A DNA stretch of 64,000 nucleotides from Acidobacteriaceae bacterium (GTDB lineage: Bacteria > Acidobacteriota > Terriglobia > Terriglobales > Acidobacteriaceae): contig PKUV01000180.1 in the NCBI GenBank assembly GCA_003131315.1, positions 44,357 through 108,356 of the forward strand, given 5' to 3'. The notes beneath the pieces were generated by a model that saw only the letters and a list, made by a program, of their open reading frames with translations, did no database searches and was not told the origin of the DNA. A program made the position numbers and the translations under genes. Of this stretch, positions 8,492 to 15,627 are shown one piece after another; position 1 is the first letter of the stretch; every line of letters begins with the position of its first letter.

Positions 8492-9253
8492 CTAGGGCTT
8501 CTTCAGCGGTGGCTTCTTCGCGTCGGCGAGCTTGGCGTTCAGCGCGTCTCGCTTCTTCTCGGCTTCCGCTGGGCCGACGAAATAGTGATCGAAAAGCTGC
8601 ACGAGGGTATCGAGGGTCCAATCCGCTTCGCCGTCTTCGACCTCAACAATCTCCCCTGAGTTGGTGCTCTTGATCGGATGCGCAGCAAAGTTTCCGATGT
8701 GGCGAATTGCGTCGATGTCGTTCGCGATGTAAGTGGGCAGCTGCTTTGAGGCGAGGACTTCGTCGATTTCGTTGCTGAGGTCTTGCGGCTTCACCTTTGC
8801 GTGTTCGCGGAGAATGATCTGCAGGCAGCGGCGGCCGAGAGCAGCGCTAGACTTGGGGCTGTCAGCGAGCACAGCGCAGGCCTCATTATAGTCCTCGGCG
8901 AGGCCTTTAGCAACTTCTGGCGGAGCTGGCTTGCGCGAGGCACCTTCTTTGGGATGGAACGGGCGGGTCTTCTGGACGTAGGACATGTACCCTTGTCTGC
9001 TCGGGTTCTCCGGGCCACTGACGAGTCGCATGTTGATTCTTCCGCAGCGTGGGCATTTCTCCGACTCGATTACCCAGACGCCGCCTGGGTCGATCCCAAC
9101 ATGCTGCACCTTTGTGTCGGGATGGTAGTCAGCAGAACAGTGGCCGCATTGCACGTTTGACCTCCGCTTTTTGCTCCCTTGATTGTAGCGGTGTCCTCGG
9201 GTTTGTTCGCGGTGCTTTTTGACGGAGAGATGTATACGATTCGTTTGGCCCAA
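8492..9253 (-). CDS. DUF4145-like protein with zinc-ribbon-type N-terminus
   Basis: A 253-residue soluble protein. The N-terminal part has two Cys pairs, CGHC near residue 36 and CPRC near residue 66, which fits a small zinc ribbon. The middle and C-terminal part (Ala-Leu-Gly-Arg-Arg-Cys-Leu-Gln near residue 141 and His-Ile-Gly-Asn-Phe-Ala-Ala-His-Pro near residue 187) matches the DUF4145 family, which is often found alone or joined to restriction and defence proteins. It ends in a Lys/Pro-rich tail. The true start could be later, close to the first Cys pair. It stands alone between repeats, so its role is not shown by context. The upstream region carries no cytochrome-type operator. Confidence 0.7.
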   Translation of the reverse strand: MGQTNRIHLSVKKHREQTRGHRYNQGSKKRRSNVQCGHCSADYHPDTKVQHVGIDPGGVWVIESEKCPRCGRINMRLVSGPENPSRQGYMSYVQKTRPFHPKEGASRKPAPPEVAKGLAEDYNEACAVLADSPKSSAALGRRCLQIILREHAKVKPQDLSNEIDEVLASKQLPTYIANDIDAIRHIGNFAAHPIKSTNSGEIVEVEDGEADWTLDTLVQLFDHYFVGPAEAEKKRDALNAKLADAKKPPLKKP

Positions 9254-9290
9254 AGAGGGCCCGGACTAGCGCAGTCGTTTGAACTCGCGA

Positions 9291-9323
9291 GGGTGCCCCG
9301 TCCAAGCTTTGCTTGGGCGGGCC
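9291..9323. repeat. REP palindrome at the 3' end of the Y1 transposase
   Basis: GGGTGCCCCGTCCAAGCTTT then GCTTGGGCGGGCC, the inverse of the copy at 9930-9964; it touches the transposase stop codon. Confidence 0.75.
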
Positions 9324-9859
9324 TACGGGGCTGGATGCTTCCTTACGGTTAGAAAAATACCCGACGGCTCTCGCTTTCGCGCGGTCCACTGCGACTCGAT
9401 TTCTACTTGGCCCGCTTCGCCGCCGGCATAATGACAGAAGCTACTCCAGACCCAGTCTTCGGGACGCGCGACTAACCCGCGTGTCACCGGATTCCGGTGA
9501 ATGTAACGAAGCTTCTCGATAAACTTATGCTCGCTCCACACGTTGAAATCGTAGTACCGGGCCTGCCAGAAGGGGTCTGCGGCTCGTAAGGCCAACGTCC
9601 GCGCTACCGACTGCTTCAGCGACTGCATTACCTGCGACAGTGATCCCTGCTCCGGTTCGTTTACCAACATGTGGACGTGCTCGGGCATTACGACATAGCC
9701 GTACACGCATAGCCCGTAATGTTGTCGTACCCGCTCCAGGGAGGCTTCGAATGTGGTCCGGGACGGTGCGTTCGCGAAGTTTGGGCGCCTTTTGTAACAA
9801 CTGAAGGTGAGGAAGTGTAGCTGGCCGGTTTGCTGATATCGCTTCAGTCCCCAAGGCAT
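9323..9859 (-). mobile_element. REP-associated tyrosine transposase (RAYT, Y1/IS200-like)
   Basis: A 178-residue protein with the features of the Y1_Tnp family: His-Phe-Leu-Thr-Phe-Ser-Cys-Tyr near residue 14, the metal-binding His-U-His pair in Met-Pro-Glu-His-Val-His-Met near residue 69, and the catalytic Tyr probably in the Tyr-Ile-His-Arg-Asn-Pro-Val segment near residue 125, the usual RAYT signature. The start ATG 9859 opens the Met-Pro-Trp-Gly sequence; an upstream frame from 9940 runs through the flanking palindrome. Single-copy RAYTs process REP palindromes rather than moving like an insertion sequence. Here the gene sits between inverted copies of one REP at 9291-9323 and 9930-9964, and a third copy is at 8373. 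Intact reading frame. Confidence 0.9.
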
Positions 9860-9929
9860 TTCGAGAACGTACCCCGAAACTGATTGCTTCGTCTGTGATG
9901 GAAAAATGGTGAGTCTGTGATGAAAAACT

Positions 9930-9964
9930 GGCCCGCCCAAGCGGAGCTTGGACGGGGCACCCTC
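9930..9964. repeat. REP palindrome 5' of the Y1 transposase
   Basis: GGCCCGCCCAAGCGGAGCTT then GGACGGGGCACCCTC. It is preceded by TGTGATGGAAAAATGGTGAG and TGTGATGAAAAA, echoing the string also found at 8294 and 62176. Confidence 0.75.
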
Positions 9965-9986
9965 GTACCCGCTCTCGAAAGGAAAC

Positions 9987-10012
9987 GGGGCCGGTGGAGG
10001 ATGACCGGCCCC
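9987..10012 (-). terminator. stem-loop downstream of the first Crp/Fnr gene
   Basis: GGGGCCGGT and ACCGGCCCC pair around a short loop 30 bases past the stop of the gene at 10044-10745. The T tract on the minus strand is weak, so this is a probable rather than certain rho-independent terminator. Confidence 0.5.
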
Positions 10013-10043
10013 GACGAGCGGCTTATCTTACTTCGCAATACTT

Positions 10044-10745
10044 CTAGGCTGTGATCAGGGATTCCAGTGCAACGCGGTCGGGGATCACAAGAGTAGAGCC
10101 GCTCTGCTGGATGAGACGCTGCTTCTTGAAGCCCGCGAAAAGCCGGCTGACGGTCTCGCGCGAAGAGCCGATCATCTGCCCGATCTCTTCATGAGTCAAA
10201 GCCAGCTTCACTTGGCTGGGGTTTTTGGATGTGGTGTTCTGGTCGAGCCATCCCACTAGCAGCCGAGCCAGCTTCTCGCTGGCCGAGTCGGAAAGTATCA
10301 GGTCGCGGATTTCGCGGCAAGTAGAGGCGTAATCCCGGCTGATGTGCTGGGTTACCCACAGGGCAAACTCGCCGTGAAGGCGCATGAGGCGCAGCAAATC
10401 GCTCTGTCGTAGGAAGGTGATCTCGGACGGCTCCTGGGTCTCGGCCGTCGCTTCATACGGGCGCCCGGAAACTACAGCGGCAACTCCCAATGGGCAACCG
10501 GAGTCGACAATGCGCAGAATCAGCGTTCTGCCGTCGCTGCCGCAGATGGAGAGCTTCACCCGGCCTCGACGCACGATAAACACTCCGCGCGGAGCCTGCG
10601 CTTCCGCGAACAAAACCGCTCCCGTGGGGTAGGTGGTGGTGAGTGCCGCTTGCTCCAAGGCATCGGCTATGGCTGGAGGAAGATCGCAAAAGGTCTCGTC
10701 TACTGGCGCGAGTTTCTGGGCATTGCTTACGGCGTATGTGGCCAT
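10044..10745 (-). CDS. Crp/Fnr-family transcription regulator 1
   Basis: A 233-residue regulator: cyclic-nucleotide-binding-like beta roll (residues about 20-140), long dimer helix, and a C-terminal winged helix (Leu-Thr-His-Glu-Glu-Ile-Gly-Gln-Met-Ile, then Ser-Arg-Glu-Thr-Val-Ser-Arg-Leu-Phe near residue 195). The recognition helix has Arg-Glu-x-x-x-Arg as in E. coli CRP, which reads TGTGA half sites. Only one Cys lies in the N-terminal arm, so an Fnr-type iron-sulfur cluster is not expected. ATG 10745 has GCGGAGGC upstream; a longer frame to 10973 would cross the promoter. A sigma-54-like promoter (10773-10787) and a TGTGA-N6-TCACC site (10929-10944) lie upstream. It is about half identical to the regulator at 40472-41194 in the DNA-binding part. 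Confidence 0.88.
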   Translation of the reverse strand: MATYAVSNAQKLAPVDETFCDLPPAIADALEQAALTTTYPTGAVLFAEAQAPRGVFIVRRGRVKLSICGSDGRTLILRIVDSGCPLGVAAVVSGRPYEATAETQEPSEITFLRQSDLLRLMRLHGEFALWVTQHISRDYASTCREIRDLILSDSASEKLARLLVGWLDQNTTSKNPSQVKLALTHEEIGQMIGSSRETVSRLFAGFKKQRLIQQSGSTLVIPDRVALESLITA

Positions 10746-10772
10746 TGATTGCCTCCGCTCACAGGTAGCTTG

Positions 10773-10787
10773 GCAAATCCATCGCCA
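10773..10787 (-). promoter_or_regulatory. possible sigma-54 promoter of Crp/Fnr gene 1
   Basis: On the minus strand TGGCGATGGATTTGC has the GG-N10-GC spacing and a full TTGC at the -12 element. The expected start of transcription is about 15 bases before ATG 10745, leaving just room for the ribosome-binding site. Confidence 0.45.
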
Positions 10788-10928
10788 CTCTTCTTGGGAG
10801 GGGTAAGACTCCAGTGAAAGTCGTCTAAGTGAAACAAAACAAGTGGTTTGATTTGATATTGTGAAATTGCTGGGACGCCCGCTGCCACCCGGGTTGTGCC
10901 TCGGAGTGAGTGGTTTCACACACCGATG

Positions 10929-10944
10929 TGTGATCTCCATCACC
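10929..10944. promoter_or_regulatory. Crp/Fnr-type operator, TGTGA-N6-TCACC
   Basis: TGTGATCTCCATCACC, nine of ten half-site bases, lies 184 bases upstream of Crp/Fnr gene 1 and could serve autoregulation. Confidence 0.55.
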
Positions 10945-11202
10945 GACCGGTTGGTTACATGAGCAAGGAGCACGATTAACGTTCGCCTGGTCGTAGCTTC
11001 GGATCGGCTCGCGCTTCTTCGTCGGGTTTACCGAATGCTCAGGAAATGGAGTTCCGGGCCGCAGCTCGTGGTGCGCCGGCTAGGCTGGACAGAACTTGCC
11101 CATGCGCTGGTCTTCGGTATACTTCTCACCGCAGGGTTTAGCTTCATACGGTAGATCGAGGAGTTGAGACTCTTCCTGAAGGTGCTTAAGGTTGCTGGAC
11201 TC

Positions 11203-11218
11203 TGTGACGTAGTGCACA
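11203..11218. promoter_or_regulatory. Crp/Fnr-type operator, TGTGA-N6-GCACA
   Basis: TGTGACGTAGTGCACA, nine of ten bases, lies about 190 bases upstream of the start at 11408. The rest of 10975-11407 holds no gene I can support. Confidence 0.45.
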
Positions 11219-11407
11219 GCGTTGACGGTCACCCGTCACAGCCTGGGTAAAACCGATCATTGTAAGTGTAAGTGTCGGCTCGGCCTGAGCTTCCGGCGTT
11301 CGGAAAAGACTGAAGCCTCTTTTGACTGAGGGCCCCAGCTCGGAACCCGTTGTTATCGAACGAATGTTATCGAACAACGTTATCTCGCAACGAGAAGGAG
11401 CACCATC

Positions 11408-11734
11408 ATGTTTGCCCGTATTCTTGATTTCGAAGTGAAACTGGAAAAGAAAGAAGAGTTCGTGAAGGCCGTAAATGACCAAGTCCTGCCCATCCTCAAG
11501 AAGCAGATCGGCTTTTTGGAGATTCTGCCCTTTTTCCCCGAGAAGATGCGAAAGGGGAAGGTGCTCACCATCAGCCTGTGGACAACCAGGCTGGATGCCG
11601 AGCGCTATGAGAGAGAGTTCTATCCCAAGGTTCTTGACATCCTGAAGCCATTCCTGACCACGCCGGTGGACGTGAACTACTACAACCTCGAGACCGCACT
11701 CTGTGATCGCTTCGTGGATGCGTTGGCCGTTTGA
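11408..11734 (+). CDS. small dimeric alpha/beta-barrel protein (ABM-like)
   Basis: A 108-residue cytosolic protein with the pattern of the antibiotic-biosynthesis-monooxygenase/dimeric ferredoxin-like fold: a first strand (Phe-Ala-Arg-Ile-Leu-Asp-Phe-Glu-Val), a Lys/Glu-rich helix ending in Val-Leu-Pro-Ile-Leu-Lys, a Gly-Phe-Leu strand, then Ser-Leu-Trp-Thr-Thr and a helix with Glu-Arg-Tyr-Glu-Arg-Glu-Phe-Tyr. AAGGAGCACCATC precedes the ATG, so the start is firm. Members of this fold act as monooxygenases, haem-degrading enzymes or stress sensors; nothing here fixes the substrate. It stands alone between the Crp/Fnr gene and the TPR pair, with a TGTGA-type site upstream. Confidence 0.75.
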   Translation: MFARILDFEVKLEKKEEFVKAVNDQVLPILKKQIGFLEILPFFPEKMRKGKVLTISLWTTRLDAERYEREFYPKVLDILKPFLTTPVDVNYYNLETALCDRFVDALAV

Positions 11735-11797
11735 GGCGACGAACGACGATCCGAAGCCCCGGGGCAAATGCTCTGGGGTTCCGTTCGCTCCCGCTCA

Positions 11798-11813
11798 TGT
11801 GATCGCCATCACA
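11798..11813. promoter_or_regulatory. Crp/Fnr-type operator, perfect TGTGA-N6-TCACA
   Basis: TGTGATCGCCATCACA, flanked by A and T so the palindrome extends to 18 bases, 170 bases before the TPR gene at 11983. Confidence 0.65.
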
Positions 11814-11982
11814 TTTCCCAGTGACGGAGAATGCTGCCTGTCTTCTTCCCCGCCTTTAAGGTGAATTAGCACAGTCAGACTGCGGTAAAGCCCGCTCATT
11901 CTGCGGGGAACACGCTCCTTCAGTCTTGATGCCGAGCGAAAGCCGAGCTTCAAGCGCAATACAGACTACGGGGGAATAGGGC

Positions 11983-12651
11983 ATGGCGAACAAACCCACG
12001 ACGCAACCAACTGCGGGATCAGCCTGGCAGGCTAAGCAGGTCTACGCGATGGCGATAATCTGCCTCGTGGTTGGGCTAGCGATCGGATACCTGTTCCGCG
12101 GATCGCAATCGCCTGCGGTGCCGCCACAACCCGCGGCCAACGCTCAGTCCAACGCTCAGCCGTCCGCCCCCGCAGGCAGTATGGGCGGCCACATGCCTAG
12201 CCTTGAAGAAATGAAACAGATGGCCGACAAGAAAGCAGCACCGCTGCTCGAAAAGCTGAAGGGCGATCCGAACAACAGCGATCTGCTCATCCAGGTCGGA
12301 AACATCTACAAATCTACCCACCAGTTCAAGGAAGCGGCTGTCTACTACGACAAAGCATTACAGGTAGATCCAAAGAACGTTGCCATTCGCACCGAGATGG
12401 CTTCGTGCCTCTACTACAACGGCGATGTGGACGGGGCGATCAACCAGCTTCAGCAGGCTCTGCACTATGATCCCAAGGATGCCAACTCGCTGTTCAACCT
12501 CGGCATGATCAAGTGGCAGGGAAAACAGGACAGCAAGGGAGCGGTGGCGGCTTGGCAGCAGTTGCTGAAGTCGAATCCGCAATTGAGCGCAGAGCGCAAA
12601 GCCACGGTGCAGAAACTGATGGCCGACGTCCAGATGCAGGGCAAGAGCTAG
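11983..12651 (+). CDS. membrane-anchored TPR protein, copy 1
   Basis: A 222-residue protein with one N-terminal transmembrane helix (residues about 21-40, ending Gly-Tyr-Leu-Phe-Arg-Gly-Ser-Gln-Ser-Pro), an Ala/Pro/Gln-rich linker, and then about four tetratricopeptide repeats (for example Ala-Val-Tyr-Tyr-Asp-Lys-Ala-Leu-Gln-Val-Asp-Pro near residue 121 and Leu-Phe-Asn-Leu-Gly-Met near 171). The domain order resembles NrfG/CcmI-type proteins that hold apocytochrome for haem attachment, which would suit this region, but TPR proteins are too varied to be certain. A perfect Crp/Fnr-type operator lies upstream. It is paralogous to the next gene, with matching Gly-Ser-Gln-Ser-Pro and Asn-Ile-Tyr segments. 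Confidence 0.82.
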   Translation: MANKPTTQPTAGSAWQAKQVYAMAIICLVVGLAIGYLFRGSQSPAVPPQPAANAQSNAQPSAPAGSMGGHMPSLEEMKQMADKKAAPLLEKLKGDPNNSDLLIQVGNIYKSTHQFKEAAVYYDKALQVDPKNVAIRTEMASCLYYNGDVDGAINQLQQALHYDPKDANSLFNLGMIKWQGKQDSKGAVAAWQQLLKSNPQLSAERKATVQKLMADVQMQGKS

Positions 12652-12738
12652 CGCCCTGGCTAGCGCGATAGCTGGAGAAACGCAGTTCGCGGCGGCTTCC
12701 GCCGGCAAACGAAACGAGATCTGAAGGAGCACTGAGCA

Positions 12739-13416
12739 ATGACGGATACAAATCGAGCAACTTCTATCGAGCAATGGACAAGCGTGCAGGCTTACACGTT
12801 GGCGGTCATCTGCCTGCTGGTGGGAATCGCGAGCGGCTGGTTCATCCACGGATCTCAGAGTCCAGCGGCCATCGCGACTGAGACGCCGAGCGCATCCGCA
12901 CCGGCTGTCGGGAGTGCAAACGCCGGCGCCCAAACTCCAACTCCGGCGCAGATGCAAAAAATGGCCGACACGCAAGCCGGACCGTTGATCGAGAAGCTCA
13001 AGGCAGACCCGACTAACGCCGGTCTTCTGCAAAACATCGGGAACATCTATTACGACGCCCAGCAGTTCCCCACAGCGATTGAATACTACCAGCGTGCGCT
13101 GAAGGTGCAGCCAGAGAACACGGGCGTTCGTACCGACATGGCGACCGCCTATTGGTACACGGGCAACGCCGATGCCGCCATCGCGGAATTCCAGAAATCG
13201 CTTTCTTACGAACCGAACAAGGCCAACACGTTGTTCAATCTGGGCATCGTCGAGTGGCAGGGCAAGATGGATATCGACAAAGCTGTCGCCACGTGGCAGA
13301 AGTTGTTGGACATGAATCCGAACTATGAAGGCAAAGACAAGGTTCTGGAACTAATGGCACAGGCGAAAAAACACTCGGGCGTCAAACCGGGCACGCCGGC
13401 AAAGCCGTTGCAGTAG
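12739..13416 (+). CDS. membrane-anchored TPR protein, copy 2
   Basis: A 225-residue protein with the same architecture as its neighbour: a transmembrane helix at about residues 17-37 ending in Ile-His-Gly-Ser-Gln-Ser-Pro, a low-complexity Ala/Thr/Pro linker, and four TPR units. The segments Gln-Lys-Met-Ala-Asp near residue 74 and Leu-Phe-Asn-Leu-Gly-Ile near 171 align one-to-one with copy 1, so the pair is a tandem duplication with clear divergence. AAGGAGCACTGAGCA precedes the ATG. The 87-base gap to copy 1 suggests one transcript. Both domains should face the periplasm if the N-terminus is inside. Role unproven; a scaffold for cytochrome maturation or assembly is the contextual guess. Confidence 0.82.
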   Translation: MTDTNRATSIEQWTSVQAYTLAVICLLVGIASGWFIHGSQSPAAIATETPSASAPAVGSANAGAQTPTPAQMQKMADTQAGPLIEKLKADPTNAGLLQNIGNIYYDAQQFPTAIEYYQRALKVQPENTGVRTDMATAYWYTGNADAAIAEFQKSLSYEPNKANTLFNLGIVEWQGKMDIDKAVATWQKLLDMNPNYEGKDKVLELMAQAKKHSGVKPGTPAKPLQ

Positions 13417-13418
13417 AT

Positions 13419-13486
13419 TCGTATCAGGGCATCGCTTTAGCGATGCCGGATGCTTTGCGATCAGACGCCCCTTTAGGGGCTGTATC
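13419..13486. repeat. palindromic element, family A (partial)
   Basis: It contains TTCGTATCAGGGCATCGCTT and TAGCGATGCC as one hairpin, then CAGACGCCCCTTTAGGGGCTG as the second, as in 2429-2548. It lies between convergent genes and may double as a terminator. Confidence 0.7.
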
Positions 13487-13506
13487 CCCTTGCGCACCTC
13501 CGGAAG

Positions 13507-13758
13507 CTACTTCCGCGGTTTCCCCACGCGCTGCGCGGTCGCGAACATCATGGCAACCGTCTCCAAATCTTTCGGTTGCACTTTCCCCGGCGGGATGCGC
13601 ATGTGGGTGAGTTCTTCGAGCTTCAGCAACAGATCCACAAGTGCCATCGAGTCAACCAGGCCAGAGGAAACCAGTGGAGTGTTCTCGTCGATTGTCAGGC
13701 CCGGTTTGCGGATCAGTTCGACAATGTGTTCAATCATTTGCTGTGCTTCTGCAGTCAT
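13507..13758 (-). CDS. acyl carrier protein
   Basis: An 83-residue acidic helical protein with the phosphopantetheine attachment Ser in Gly-Leu-Val-Asp-Ser-Met-Ala-Leu-Val (Asp-Ser at residues 36-37), the hallmark of carrier proteins. Its ATG overlaps the stop of the upstream acyl-AMP ligase as ATGA (13755-13758), so the two are translationally coupled and the ligase very likely loads this carrier. A longer frame to 13866 is overlap only. It differs from housekeeping AcpP in its Gly-Leu-Val-Asp-Ser-Met signature, as expected for a dedicated carrier. The basic C-terminus (Gly-Lys-Pro-Arg-Lys) is unusual for a carrier. Confidence 0.88.
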   Translation of the reverse strand: MTAEAQQMIEHIVELIRKPGLTIDENTPLVSSGLVDSMALVDLLLKLEELTHMRIPPGKVQPKDLETVAMMFATAQRVGKPRK

Positions 13759-15482
13759 GCGAATTCGCTCTCCCCTGACTCGACGTTGAGTTCCGGATGT
13801 TCTTTCAACAACTTTTCGCGTGTGGTGGAACGCGCGGCTTTGCCGGCAGTGCTCTTCACGATCCATTTTGGTGGTTTTAAGAAAATCATCCGGACCGCCA
13901 CTCCAATCCCGGCGACCACCAGGTTGCGGATCTCTCGTTCGATCTCCACGGCATTTGCGAGAAGTTCTTTGCGTTCCACTTCCGCAACCACGACGATGTC
14001 CTCGGTCCCGAGATCGGGATTGTACACACCTATCGCAATCACACGCCCATCGTGAATGGCCCAGTGGCTGGCGACGATCTCCTCGATGTCTTGCGGATAA
14101 AGATTTTCGCCGCCGACGATGAGAAGGTCTTTCTTACGGCCGACCACATAGAGTTCACCTTCCAGATAAAAACCAAGATCGCCGCTGTGGTACCAGCCAT
14201 CGACGATCGCCTTCGCAGTCAGATCGGGACGGTTGTAGTAGCTCGTGAACAGGCTATCGCTCTTGACGAGAATCTCGCCGACGTGGCCGGTTGAAAGCAG
14301 CGCGCCGGAATCGGACGCGATCCTGACTTCATTGCCGGGCAGCAACCGACCCGACGAGGTGAAAGAAACCGCCCCTGCAGTGCCTTCCGCAACCGGATCG
14401 ATAAGATGTGCGCTACGAAATCTTTGACCATCCGCCCAAATGCGAGTGGGACCCGATGGCTGATTGATGTCCGATTGGGTTACGGCAAAAACGTTCTCGG
14501 CCATTGCGTAAGAAGATTGCAGGGCCCCGCTCTTTAATCCAATGGTGGAGAAAGCATTCTGGAACTCCTGCATGCTGCTCGACCGGACCGGTTCCGAACA
14601 ATTGATCAATGCGCGAGCCGACGAGAGATCGTACTGCGCCCATCGGCTCGGCGGCGTGCGCCGGGGAACGAACTGAAAGGCAAAGTTCGGCATCCATGCC
14701 AAAGTACACTTGTGCTCGCTGATGATCTGCAACATGGTTTCCGGATGCATCACCCAGTCGAGCGGCGACTGCATCACGACGGGCAGATGACAAACCATGG
14801 GCAGCATGAAGCAGGCGATCAGTCCCATGTCGTGGTATAGAGGCAGCCAGCTGTAAACGCAGTCCGTCGCTCCGTCGATATTCACCGCGTGCGCCAGGTG
14901 TTCGATCTGGCTCAGCACGGCGGCGTGGGTCAAGGCCACGCCCTTTTGCAGTCCGGTGGTACCCGCCGAATGCTGGATGAACGCCAAGCTCCCGGCATGA
15001 TTCTCCAAGTCAGGCAGTTCGTCATCTCCATCCGAACCCCTGCAGTCGCTGGCACGAAGCAGCCGCGTTCCCGCACCGAGAGATACATGGCCGAGCATGT
15101 CGTCGGGGAATTCTTCGTCGATGACCACGACCTTGGCCCTGAGGTTTGCCATTACTCCAGCCAGTCCGGAGCGGTACTTGGAAGACTCAACCTTGAAATT
15201 GGGATAGGCAAGAAAGGCAGGCACCGCGCCTAGCATCATCGCCCCGACGAAGGTTGTCATCGCCGGAATGCTCTGCGGCATGATGACGATCACCCGATCG
15301 CCGACGGTCACACTATGGTCGCGGAGTACTTTGGCCTGCAACCGGGCGCGGCGCCGAAACTCAGCAAAAGTCACGGTGTCGCGCTCGTCTTCGTCGATCC
15401 AGGCAGTAACAAATGGGCGATCGCCGGGAGCTGCGGCGAGGGCGTCGATGAGATTGCGAAATCTGGTCACGCTGCCGGTCAT
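13755..15482 (-). CDS. fatty-acyl-AMP ligase (acyl-activating enzyme)
   Basis: A 575-residue member of the ANL superfamily. The P-loop reads His-Ser-Ala-Gly-Thr-Thr-Gly-Leu-Gln-Lys-Gly near residue 170, Tyr-His-Asp-Met-Gly-Leu follows, the ATP-binding Ser-Gly-Asp-Leu-Gly-Phe is near residue 425, and the hinge Gly-Arg-Lys-Lys-Asp-Leu-Leu precedes Gly-Gly-Glu-Asn. Length and N-terminal style match fatty-acyl-AMP ligases, which pass acyl-adenylate to a carrier protein rather than CoA. I start at ATG 15482; an upstream frame from 15596 reaches into the divergent MBOAT promoter. Coupled to the carrier gene and divergent from the MBOAT gene. D-alanine activation as in DltA is less likely given the size and motifs, but substrate is inferred. 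Confidence 0.85.
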   Translation of the reverse strand: MTGSVTRFRNLIDALAAAPGDRPFVTAWIDEDERDTVTFAEFRRRARLQAKVLRDHSVTVGDRVIVIMPQSIPAMTTFVGAMMLGAVPAFLAYPNFKVESSKYRSGLAGVMANLRAKVVVIDEEFPDDMLGHVSLGAGTRLLRASDCRGSDGDDELPDLENHAGSLAFIQHSAGTTGLQKGVALTHAAVLSQIEHLAHAVNIDGATDCVYSWLPLYHDMGLIACFMLPMVCHLPVVMQSPLDWVMHPETMLQIISEHKCTLAWMPNFAFQFVPRRTPPSRWAQYDLSSARALINCSEPVRSSSMQEFQNAFSTIGLKSGALQSSYAMAENVFAVTQSDINQPSGPTRIWADGQRFRSAHLIDPVAEGTAGAVSFTSSGRLLPGNEVRIASDSGALLSTGHVGEILVKSDSLFTSYYNRPDLTAKAIVDGWYHSGDLGFYLEGELYVVGRKKDLLIVGGENLYPQDIEEIVASHWAIHDGRVIAIGVYNPDLGTEDIVVVAEVERKELLANAVEIEREIRNLVVAGIGVAVRMIFLKPPKWIVKSTAGKAARSTTREKLLKEHPELNVESGESEFA

Positions 15483-15627
15483 TGTAGCTGGGGAGAGAGA
15501 CGGAAATCCGCGACGTAGATCACACCCCCGAAGTTTTTGGTGGTATGCGGGAGGGCATATGCGAGAGGACCACGGATACGCAATAATGCCTTGCAATCTG
15601 AAACGGTTTCGATAACGCAGGTGAGGA

